Assembly (NCBI GenBank): GCA_900557455.1
Contig: USSM01000011.1
Coordinates: forward strand, 1-19,563
Direction of reading: 5' to 3'
Origin: an uncultured Collinsella sp.
GTDB lineage: Bacteria; Actinomycetota; Coriobacteriia; Coriobacteriales; Coriobacteriaceae
DNA length: 19,563 bases
Shown: positions 13,409-19,563 of the stretch, one piece after another
Layout of the letters: each line of letters starts with the position of its first letter
How positions within the stretch are numbered: the first letter of the stretch is position 1
Notes under the pieces: generated by a model
Told to the model about the DNA's origin: nothing
Databases searched by the model: none
The model's input: the letters and a program-made list of their open reading frames with translations, nothing else
Made by a program: the position numbers and the translations under genes

Positions 13409-14719
13409 ATGAGCCAGTTCATCAACAACCCCGAGCACACCTTTGGTTTCGACACCCTGCAACTTCACGTTGGTCAGGAGAGCGCCGATCCCGCATCTGA
13501 CTCCCGCGCCGTGCCTATCTACCAGACCACGAGCTATGTGTTCCGCAACTCCCAGCACGCTGCCGACCGCTTTGGCCTTGCCGACGCCGGTAACATCTAC
13601 GGTCGTCTGACCAACTCCACCCAGGGCGTCTTCGAGGACCGTATCGCCGCACTCGAGGGTGGCGTGGCAGGTCTTGCCGTCGCCTCCGGTGCTGCTGCCA
13701 TCACCTATACCCTGCAGGCGCTCGCTCAGGCCGGCGACCATGTGGTGGCCCAGAAGACCATCTACGGTGGCTCCTACAACCTGCTGGAGCATACGCTCTC
13801 CCAGTTTGGCGTCGAGACCACGTTTGTCGACGCCCACAACCTGGACGAGGTCGAGGGTGCCATCAAGGACAACACCACGGTTATCTACCTCGAGACGCTC
13901 GGTAACCCCAACTCCGATATTCCCAACATCGACGCTATCTCCGAGGTTGCCAAGAAGCATGGTCTTCCGGTCGTCGTCGATAACACCTTCGGCACCCCGT
14001 ATCTGTTCCGTCCGCTGGAGCACGGCGCCAACATCGTCGTTCACTCCGCAACTAAGTTCATTGGCGGCCACGGTACCTCGCTGGGCGGTGTGATCGTCGA
14101 CGGCGGTAACTTCGATTGGAAGGCGAGCGGAAAGTACGCCCAGATCGCTGAGCCCAACCCCTCCTACCACGGTGTTTCGTTTGCCGAGGCTGCCGGTCCC
14201 GCCGCCTTCGCAACCTATGTCCGCGCTATCCTGCTGCGTGACGAGGGCGCCTGCATCAGTCCGTTCAACGCTTGGGTCCTGCTCCAGGGCACCGAGACCC
14301 TGTCGCTGCGCGTCGACCGCCATGTCGAGAACACCAAGAAGGTCGTTGAGTTCCTTGCCGGCGACAGCCACGTTGCCAAGGTGAACCACCCGAGCTTGCC
14401 CGAGCACCCCGACCATGAGCTTTACAGGCAGTATTTCCCCAACGGCGGTGCCTCGATCTTTACCTTTGAGATCAAGGGTGGCCAGGAGGCAGCTTGGAAG
14501 TTCATCGATCATCTGCAGGTGTTCTCGCTGCTCGCCAACGTGGCCGACGTCAAGTCGCTCGTCGTGCACCCGGCTACGACTACGCACTCCCAGCTCTCTG
14601 CCGAGGAGCTCGCAGAGCAGAACATTACGCCCTCCACGATCCGTCTTTCCATCGGTACCGAGAACGCCGAGGACATCATTTGGGATCTGAAGCAGGCCTT
14701 CGCCGCGCTGGACGAGTAA
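13409..14719 (+). CDS. metY: O-acetylhomoserine sulfhydrylase (PLP-dependent)
   Basis: Combines O-acetylhomoserine with sulfide to give homocysteine, the direct-sulfhydrylation route to methionine. The 436 residues span the full Cys/Met-metabolism PLP enzyme fold. Lys216 in SATKFIGGHG is the PLP lysine, and YGRLTNSTQ and LETLGNPNSDIPN are family signatures. The length and the insertion around WKASGKYAQIAEPNPSYHG distinguish this type from the shorter cystathionine synthases and lyases. AAGGAG (13397-13402) is six bases from the ATG. It is monocistronic, ended by a strong terminator, and probably controlled by the divergent LysR protein and the leader peptide. Confidence 0.95.
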   Translation: MSQFINNPEHTFGFDTLQLHVGQESADPASDSRAVPIYQTTSYVFRNSQHAADRFGLADAGNIYGRLTNSTQGVFEDRIAALEGGVAGLAVASGAAAITYTLQALAQAGDHVVAQKTIYGGSYNLLEHTLSQFGVETTFVDAHNLDEVEGAIKDNTTVIYLETLGNPNSDIPNIDAISEVAKKHGLPVVVDNTFGTPYLFRPLEHGANIVVHSATKFIGGHGTSLGGVIVDGGNFDWKASGKYAQIAEPNPSYHGVSFAEAAGPAAFATYVRAILLRDEGACISPFNAWVLLQGTETLSLRVDRHVENTKKVVEFLAGDSHVAKVNHPSLPEHPDHELYRQYFPNGGASIFTFEIKGGQEAAWKFIDHLQVFSLLANVADVKSLVVHPATTTHSQLSAEELAEQNITPSTIRLSIGTENAEDIIWDLKQAFAALDE

Positions 14720-14779
14720 GGCGACTTGTGCAAGGACCCCTTGCGACTCGATAGGTATAACTGCATAAAATGCCTGTTC

Positions 14780-14820
14780 AAGGCGCCTGTGCGAACAATG
14801 TTTGCGCAGGCGCCTTTTTT
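14780..14820 (+). terminator. Strong Rho-independent terminator of metY
   Basis: A 17-bp stem (14780-14796 with 14800-14816, two G-T pairs) closes a three-base loop and continues into TTTTTT. It lies about 60 bp past the metY stop. Confidence 0.93.
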
Positions 14821-15031
14821 GCATAGGCAGGGCGCTATTACAGGGTTTTTGGCATGCTTTATGCAATCGAGATGTGGAAAACTCCTGTTGAGAGGATGTG
14901 AGTTTTACGCAAATGACGTGCACCTTTTGAGAAAAACCGCAGGTCGCGATTTGCTCGGGGTACTATGCAGCGCGATCGAATCACACGCAGCTCAAACGCA
15001 GCAAAAACGCACTACGGAGGTTTCCAGCTAC

Positions 15032-15808
15032 ATGAGGATCGATTCACGAAAACCGAAAGCCGCTGCCCTTTCCGCCGCTCTGACTGTGGCACTTTTGGCG
15101 GGCGCCGGCGCAACCGATGCCCACGCGGCAACACTGTCCGACACGGTCGGATCCACGCCGTCCGAGGCGACGCTGATGCAGCCCGTCGACTATCGCGGCG
15201 ACGGCTTTGGCTCCATGCAAGAGTGGAACGCCTCTATGGGGGCCAAGCGCGATTCCCTAGAGGTTCGCGCCCAGATCATCATGAACATGTACGGTGACTA
15301 TGCCACCGACGACGAGCGCGCTGTACTGCAGGGTTGCATCGACGGTGCGGGCAGTCTTTTGACGATGGAGGAGGTCGACGCGAAGTCGGCCGAGCTCGAC
15401 GAGCTTCGCTCCACGCTCGAGGATGCTAAGCGCGAGGCGCTCGAGGCTGCCGCAGCCGAAGCCGAGGCCGCTGAGGCCGTTCAGGCTTCGTATTACAACG
15501 CCGGCTCCGGTTCGTCTTACGCGTCTGCTGCGTATTACGCGAACGGCTCGGGCCTGACGCGCTCGAGCGGCGTCAATAACTATAATGGCCGCCGCGAGAC
15601 TTATTACAGCAGCAACGTGTTGTATCACCACCGCACGGGCGAGTGGACTCAGGATTCCGAGGGCTTTTGGCGCGATTCCGATGGCTACTACGTCGTGGCC
15701 GCGGGCGATAAGGCTCAGGGCTCCACGTTTACCGGTTCCAAGGGCGAGTGCAAGGTCTATGACTCCGGCTGCGCAGCCGGAACCACCGACTACTATACCG
15801 GTTGGTAA
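15032..15808 (+). CDS. Secreted protein of unknown function
   Basis: A 258-residue exported protein that I do not recognise by family name. Residues 1-32 form a signal peptide: basic start, hydrophobic core LSAALTVALLAGAGA, and a likely signal peptidase I site DAHA|A. Residues ~112-151 are an Ala/Glu-rich helix, probably coiled coil. Then come Tyr/Ser/Gly-rich low-complexity sequence (152-200) and a compact C-terminal region (about 200-258) with GEWTQDSEGFWRDSDGYY and two cysteines, KGECKVYDSGCAAG (Cys240, Cys247), that could form a disulfide. The end vaguely resembles cell-wall double-psi barrel (3D/RlpA-type) domains, not firmly. CGGAGG lies 11 bases before the ATG. A cell-envelope role is the best guess. 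Confidence 0.82.
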   Translation: MRIDSRKPKAAALSAALTVALLAGAGATDAHAATLSDTVGSTPSEATLMQPVDYRGDGFGSMQEWNASMGAKRDSLEVRAQIIMNMYGDYATDDERAVLQGCIDGAGSLLTMEEVDAKSAELDELRSTLEDAKREALEAAAAEAEAAEAVQASYYNAGSGSSYASAAYYANGSGLTRSSGVNNYNGRRETYYSSNVLYHHRTGEWTQDSEGFWRDSDGYYVVAAGDKAQGSTFTGSKGECKVYDSGCAAGTTDYYTGW

Positions 15809-15838
15809 TCTGCCATAAGCCAATAGGACATGACGGGC

Positions 15839-15886
15839 GGGCGTCTTTACCGAGCCTTTTGGCAACGTAAGGACACCCGTTTTTTG
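15839..15886 (+). terminator. Rho-independent terminator of the secreted-protein gene
   Basis: GGGCGTCTTTAC (15839-15850) pairs with GTAAGGACACCC (15867-15878) with one mismatch and one G-T pair, and is followed by GTTTTTT. It lies 30 bp after the stop. Confidence 0.8.
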
Positions 15887-15995
15887 TGCGTGCTTGAGCT
15901 AACAGAGCGCTTACCGTGGCAGTACGCCGCGCATATGGGCGCGGGGCACACTGGTTCATGAGAAATAAGGTCTTTCTCGTGGAGGAAGTGGTCTT

Positions 15996-16202
15996 GTGAA
16001 CGCTCGAGATATTGCCGCTGCCGCCGTCGCATTGGTGCTTGGCTGCCTTGGTCCTACGGCCGCGCTCGTTGCGGGCATGCAGGGGTCATGCGGGGTTGCT
16101 CCAATTGTGGTTGGCGCGCTGATCGCAGCCGCACTGCTGGGAAGCGCGGGCGTGGTTCTTTGCCACGATGACGAGGACGTGGTGCCGGAGCCGCAACGCT
16201 AA
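15996..16202 (+). CDS. Small membrane protein with two transmembrane segments
   Basis: Sixty-eight residues with a GTG start preceded by GGAGGAAG (15981-15988) at seven bases, a strong ribosome site that argues for a real gene despite its size. Two hydrophobic helices (about 4-28 and 34-56) are joined by a short loop containing a cysteine, and the C-terminus is short and acidic (DDEDVVPEPQR). No family is recognised. It is flanked by a terminator upstream and a long hairpin downstream, so it is its own transcription unit. Confidence 0.65.
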   Translation: MNARDIAAAAVALVLGCLGPTAALVAGMQGSCGVAPIVVGALIAAALLGSAGVVLCHDDEDVVPEPQR

Positions 16203-16239
16203 CTGTCGTGAGATTGGCTGCCGGTCATAGACGAAGATA

Positions 16240-16278
16240 AAAGCCGCCGTAAGGGAAAGGTTCCCTTGCGGCGGCTTT
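16240..16278. terminator. Bidirectional terminator hairpin
   Basis: An 18-bp stem (16240-16257 with 16261-16278, one G-T pair) with a three-base loop separates two convergent genes. On the minus strand the stem is followed by TTTTAT, and on the plus strand by TTTGCTG, so it can end both the small membrane protein transcript and the ketopantoate-reductase-like transcript. Confidence 0.85.
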
Positions 16279-16311
16279 GCTGTTAAGGCTGTTGAATGCG
16301 GCGCGTTGGCG

Positions 16312-17226
16312 CTACCAGCTTTTCTCGATATCGCGGATGCGCTGATAGAGCCACTCGTTTTGCGGTGCCTGGATATCGTGTTTGGCTGCGAGACGGCAGA
16401 TGGTGCCCGCGAACTCATCAACCTCGGTTTTGCGCCTTGCGACGCGGTCTTGAGCCATCGAGGGCATGCCGGCGGGGTCGATTCCCTCGATGAGATGCAC
16501 CATCTGCGTCAGGTCTGCTTCCGTCAGCTCAATGCCCTCGGCATTGGCGACCGCAAGCGTCTCTCGCATGGCGGAAACAAAGCAGCGACGCTGCTCGGAG
16601 CCCGGCTCCGTGGCGCTTCCGTAGGTCCCGCCGTAGGCCATACAGGTCTGGTTGATGCCGTCGTTGAGCATGAGTTTGGCCCACATGCGGTGCGCAATGT
16701 CGTGCTCGACGGTATGGGCGATGCCGCAGCGCGTGTAGAGCTCGTCGATTGCGGTGATGGTTGCGGGATCCGTACCGGCCACCGCGCCAAAGCGGATTTC
16801 TCCAGTGTTGGTAAAGGTGAGCGCGCCGTTGAGGAACACGGCGTCCATGCCCTGGCAGATACCCAGGACGGTGTGCTCCCAGCCAAAGCGCTCGGCAATC
16901 TTCTGCTCGCTCGTAATGCCGTTGCACAGCGAGGCGATGAGCGTGTTAGGACCCACGACGTGCTCCATAGTCTTGAGTGCTTGGTCGAGACCGGTGGTCT
17001 TGACCGTCAGGATGACCAGATCGGCGGGCGTTGCCTCGCTGGCGCGGACGGACGTGAGATCGCAGGGCTTGCCGTTGACGGTGAGCGCGTCGTTCGCATG
17101 GCGCTCAAAACGGGCGTCGTCCATGACGTATTCGACGGCATCGTTGCCGAGTGCCTGGGCGATCATGCTGCCGTAGAGTAGCCCGACGCCGCCCTTGCCG
17201 ATAAAGGCGACTTTGTTGATCTGCAT
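16312..17226 (-). CDS. Ketopantoate reductase family protein (PanE/ApbA-like)
   Basis: A 304-residue NADPH-dependent 2-dehydropantoate 2-reductase family member, which in PanE makes pantoate for coenzyme A. The N-terminal Rossmann motif is GKGGVG (10-15), after MQINKVAFI. The C-terminal helical domain contains WAKLMLNDGINQ, aligning with the catalytic-lysine region of PanE, and PSMAQDRVARRKTEVDEF, the late conserved segment. The ATG at 17226 is about nine bases from GGGGAG; an ATG three codons upstream is too close to it. No other pantothenate gene is nearby, and the family includes enzymes with other substrates, so the PanE role is probable, not certain. Confidence 0.85.
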   Translation of the reverse strand: MQINKVAFIGKGGVGLLYGSMIAQALGNDAVEYVMDDARFERHANDALTVNGKPCDLTSVRASEATPADLVILTVKTTGLDQALKTMEHVVGPNTLIASLCNGITSEQKIAERFGWEHTVLGICQGMDAVFLNGALTFTNTGEIRFGAVAGTDPATITAIDELYTRCGIAHTVEHDIAHRMWAKLMLNDGINQTCMAYGGTYGSATEPGSEQRRCFVSAMRETLAVANAEGIELTEADLTQMVHLIEGIDPAGMPSMAQDRVARRKTEVDEFAGTICRLAAKHDIQAPQNEWLYQRIRDIEKSW

Positions 17227-17245
17227 ATGAATCATCTCCCCATAT

Positions 17246-17267
17246 AAAAGTCGCCCGCGTGGGGGCG
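17246..17267 (-). terminator. Weak terminator after the cyclase-family gene
   Basis: On the minus strand CGCCC (17263-17267) pairs with GGGCG (17252-17256) and is followed by a T-rich run ACTTTTATA. The stem is short and lies in the leader of the next gene, so read-through is likely. Confidence 0.35.
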
Positions 17268-17342
17268 CCTGATGGATTGTATGCCGCCGGCGCACCTTGT
17301 GCATGCAGGGTGGCGATTTTTAAATGAATGGACGCGCGGAGC

Positions 17343-18113
17343 TTACGCTACGGGGCAGACCGCAAAAACGCGCGCGGGGTATCCGACGCCATCGCGGACC
17401 TTGGGGAAGGTGCAGAAGATGACAGCGCCTGTGGCGGGAAGCTCGTCCAGATGGTCCATGACCTCGATCTGGTAACGGTCGACCGAGAGGATGTATTGTT
17501 CGCCGGGATAGGGGTAGGCATCCTCGCGTGTGGTCACGGATGCGGGGTCGGTGTCTGCCGGCTCGTGGCCGATAGCGCCGATGTTGCGTTCTTCTACAAG
17601 CCATTTGATGGCGTCGAGGTCCCAGCCGGGGTAGTGGGGCTGGCCGTCCTCGTCCTTGTTTTCGAGGTCGGCGAGTTTGGACCAATCGGAGCGGAAGGCA
17701 ACGAAAGCGTCCTCGGGAATACGACCGTGCTCGTCCTCCCAGGCTTTGAGGTCCTCGATGGTCAGGATAAAGTCGGGATTTGCGGCGCACTCCTCGTGCT
17801 TGTCGATCACGCAGAGCGGATGCATAAATTCGATGGGTTCAATCTCTCCAAGGGAACGGCCGTCAACATGGAAGTGGCGTGGTGCGTCGACGTGGGTGCC
17901 GTACTGCGAAGCAACCGAATACTGGAAGCAGCGCATGGGCGCGAGCATGTCCTCGGGCGTGCCGGGCAGGTAGTCGAAGAGCTTGGTGGGCTCAAAAGGC
18001 TTAAAGCCAAACCAGTGCGGGGTTTCGCACGAGAGCGTGTGGGTGAGGTCGACCCAGCGATAATTGGTGCTTTTGAGCTGGGATGCGAGGTTCCAAAGGT
18101 CGAGCGCGGGCAT
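17343..18113 (-). CDS. Cyclase-family metal hydrolase (kynurenine formamidase-like)
   Basis: A 256-residue member of the cyclase/formamidase family. The metal-binding signature HXGTHXDXPXHF appears as SQYGTHVDAPRHF, with His74, Asp76 and His80 as likely ligands; the usual first His is Gln here (SQYGTH). The N-terminus WVDLTHTLS is also typical. Characterised members hydrolyse N-formylkynurenine or isatin, or related amides. No tryptophan-degradation gene is near, so the substrate is open. AAAGGAG is six bases before the ATG, and a 7-bp hairpin with an A/T loop (18127-18146) lies immediately upstream of that site. Divergent from the aldo/keto reductase gene. Confidence 0.88.
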   Translation of the reverse strand: MPALDLWNLASQLKSTNYRWVDLTHTLSCETPHWFGFKPFEPTKLFDYLPGTPEDMLAPMRCFQYSVASQYGTHVDAPRHFHVDGRSLGEIEPIEFMHPLCVIDKHEECAANPDFILTIEDLKAWEDEHGRIPEDAFVAFRSDWSKLADLENKDEDGQPHYPGWDLDAIKWLVEERNIGAIGHEPADTDPASVTTREDAYPYPGEQYILSVDRYQIEVMDHLDELPATGAVIFCTFPKVRDGVGYPARVFAVCPVA

Positions 18114-18159
18114 GGGTGACTCCTTTCATCGGCTTTTTTGCTGATGTTAAAGCGGTGCC

Positions 18160-18189
18160 GTGACAGCTCGATTTCTGCTGCGTTACGAT
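18160..18189 (+). promoter_or_regulatory. Possible promoter of the aldo/keto reductase gene
   Basis: GTGACA (18160-18165) and TACGAT (18184-18189) with an 18-bp spacer match the housekeeping consensus moderately. It lies in the 162-bp divergent gap, about 87 bp before the start codon. Confidence 0.3.
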
Positions 18190-18275
18190 ACGTTCTCGAT
18201 TGCGATTCCGGTGTGTTTCGATGACGTGACAGGTTTGTTTCGCCTTGTCAGGGCTTCGATGGGAGGGGAGGGGCC

Positions 18276-19466
18276 GTGCAATATCGCGTTGACCCCAAAA
18301 GCGGCAACCGTATCTCGGCGTTGGGGCTGGGCTGCATGAGGTTTCCCGGTGCGCCGGGACGCCCGGATGCGAAGACAGCCGATGCCATCATTTCCCGTGC
18401 GGTGGAGCAGGGGATTAATTATCTGGACACCGCGTATCTCTATCCCGGTAACGAGGCGTGCGTGGGTGCCTCACTTGAGCGCTTGGGGCTGCGTGACCGG
18501 GTGTTGCTGGCGACTAAGCTGCCGCATGCTTCGTGCAAGTGCGCGGAGGATTTCGACCGGTTCTTCGACGAGCAACTGCGCCGCCTGCGGACCGACCATA
18601 TCGACTATTACCTCATGCACAACATAACCTCGCCCGCTCAGTGGGAACGCGTGGTGGCGTTGGGCATCGAGGGCTGGATCGCGCGTCAAAAGGCGGCGGG
18701 GCGCATTCGCCAGATTGGTTTTTCGTATCACGGCAGCGCGGCGGATTTCCTGACGATGCTTGACGCATATGTCTGGGATTTTTGCCAGATACAGTACAAC
18801 TATGCCGGCGAGCGTTACCAAGCGGGAACGGCAGGACTCATGGCGGCTGCGGAGTGCGGACTCGCGGTGTTTGTGATGGAGCCGCTTTTGGGCGGGCGTC
18901 TAGCAGGCAAGCTGCCGCCGCGGGCCCGCGCTGTGCTCGATGACGCCTGTGACCCGCATTTGCACACCCCTGCCGCCTGGGGGCTTTCGTGGGTGTGGAA
19001 TCATCCTCAGGTGACGATGCTGCTATCGGGTATGACCGATACCGCGCAGGTGGATGAGAACGCGGCGTTGGCCGATCGGGCCCTGCCGGATTCGATGACA
19101 GCTACTCAGCTCGATGCCATCGCGCGCGTGCTGACGGAGTTTGAAAAATCGAATCGCGTGCCCTGCACGGGATGCGGCTATTGCATGCCGTGTCCTAAAG
19201 GCATCAATATCCCTGGATGTTTTGCCGCCTACAACGCAAGCTATGCGCACAGCTGGTTTACGGGTCTATCGCAGTACTTTACGGCGAGCGCGGTGCGCAC
19301 AAGCGAGCCCAAGTTGGTGAGCAATTGCGTCAAATGCGGCAAATGCGCGCGGCACTGCCCGCAGCACATCGATATCCCCGGGCGTTTGGACGACGTACGC
19401 CGCCGTTTTCAGCCTGGCCCCGTGACGGCGGTGCTTAAGGCCTTCGGCAAAACGCGCTCCTCGTGA
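18276..19466 (+). CDS. Aldo/keto reductase with C-terminal ferredoxin-type [4Fe-4S] domain
   Basis: A 396-residue fusion. Residues ~1-280 are an aldo/keto reductase barrel with the catalytic tetrad Asp51, Tyr56, Lys81 and His115. Residues ~290-370 carry two cysteine clusters: CTGCGYCMPCP (297, 300, 303, 306; CX2CX2CX2C) and CVKCGKCARHCP (351, 354, 357, 361; classic CX2CX2CX3CP). This architecture is common in anaerobes and suggests electrons pass through iron-sulfur clusters as well as, or instead of, NAD(P)H. The start is GTG with an extended purine ribosome site (18261-18273). The first cluster has one residue fewer between its last two cysteines than a ferredoxin motif. The carbonyl substrate is unknown. 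Confidence 0.93.
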   Translation: MQYRVDPKSGNRISALGLGCMRFPGAPGRPDAKTADAIISRAVEQGINYLDTAYLYPGNEACVGASLERLGLRDRVLLATKLPHASCKCAEDFDRFFDEQLRRLRTDHIDYYLMHNITSPAQWERVVALGIEGWIARQKAAGRIRQIGFSYHGSAADFLTMLDAYVWDFCQIQYNYAGERYQAGTAGLMAAAECGLAVFVMEPLLGGRLAGKLPPRARAVLDDACDPHLHTPAAWGLSWVWNHPQVTMLLSGMTDTAQVDENAALADRALPDSMTATQLDAIARVLTEFEKSNRVPCTGCGYCMPCPKGINIPGCFAAYNASYAHSWFTGLSQYFTASAVRTSEPKLVSNCVKCGKCARHCPQHIDIPGRLDDVRRRFQPGPVTAVLKAFGKTRSS

Positions 19467-19495
19467 CCCTTTTATAACGTGCGGTGGAATAGTTC

Positions 19496-19563
19496 CTACT
19501 TGCGGCAGAAGGGGGTGCGGACGATTTCTTGGACCGCGCCTAGGCGTATCCAAGCTTCCTGCG
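19496..19563 (-). CDS. 3' end of an unidentified minus-strand gene (partial)
   Basis: Read from the right edge, one minus-strand frame gives about 21 codons, QEAWIRLGAVQEIVRTPF then CRK and TAG (19496-19498). The composition is protein-like, and the frame runs off the window. It would converge with the aldo/keto reductase gene across a 29-bp gap. Too short to name; other frames cannot be excluded. Confidence 0.4.
   Translation of the reverse strand, partial: QEAWIRLGAVQEIVRTPFCRK

Noticed and set aside
13391..14923. 510-codon minus-strand reading frame antisense to metY
   Set aside because: Gly/Val/Leu-rich shadow of a clear PLP enzyme, and it runs through the metY terminator.

Overview
The window is a bacterial chromosome segment, rich in G+C in its genes and compactly organised. 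Gene content suggests a strictly anaerobic gut actinobacterium of the class Coriobacteriia, most like Collinsella. That placement is inference: it rests on the oxygen-sensitive class III ribonucleotide reductase, the folE–HD–folB order, codon use, and the mix of PerR, FKBP/UreE and ferredoxin-type aldo/keto reductase genes. I see no phage genes, insertion sequence or CRISPR array.

Layout. (1) 1-90: the 3' end of a tRNA-Val(GAC) gene and its terminator. (2) 91-3911: the anaerobic ribonucleotide reductase locus nrdD–nrdG. It is preceded by a promoter bracketed by two NrdR-type boxes and by a leader that can fold as a pseudoknot just upstream of the nrdD ribosome site. The 427-bp nrdD–nrdG gap holds a terminator, a very long imperfect inverted repeat that copies the 3' end of nrdD, a 34-bp-period direct repeat, and a MITE-like palindrome abutting the nrdG start. 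(3) 3978-5648: folate genes folE, an HD-domain phosphohydrolase and folB. (4) 5655-7519, minus strand: an M19 dipeptidase and a YgjP-type metalloprotease, separated by a perfect palindrome. (5) 7640-9533: a SlyD-like FKBP isomerase, an orphan UreE-type nickel chaperone and a Cof-type HAD phosphatase. (6) 9610-13134, minus strand: a PerR-like regulator, an acylphosphatase-domain protein, a Gfo/Idh/MocA oxidoreductase, RNase HI and a LysR regulator. (7) 13135-14820: metY (O-acetylhomoserine sulfhydrylase), divergent from the LysR gene. It is preceded by a clear promoter, a 17-codon leader peptide and mutually exclusive hairpins, then followed by a strong terminator. (8) 15032-16202: a secreted protein and a small two-helix membrane protein. 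(9) 16312-19466: a ketopantoate-reductase-like enzyme and a cyclase-family hydrolase (minus strand), then a divergent ferredoxin-type aldo/keto reductase. The window closes in the 3' end of a further minus-strand gene.

Functional themes are anaerobic dNTP synthesis under NrdR control, tetrahydrofolate synthesis, sulfur assimilation into homocysteine under likely LysR plus leader-peptide control, probable nickel handling, and peroxide sensing. The coding genes are ordinary. The most unusual signals are in non-coding DNA: the nrdD leader pseudoknot, the two large inverted repeats between nrdD and nrdG, and the leader peptide of metY.
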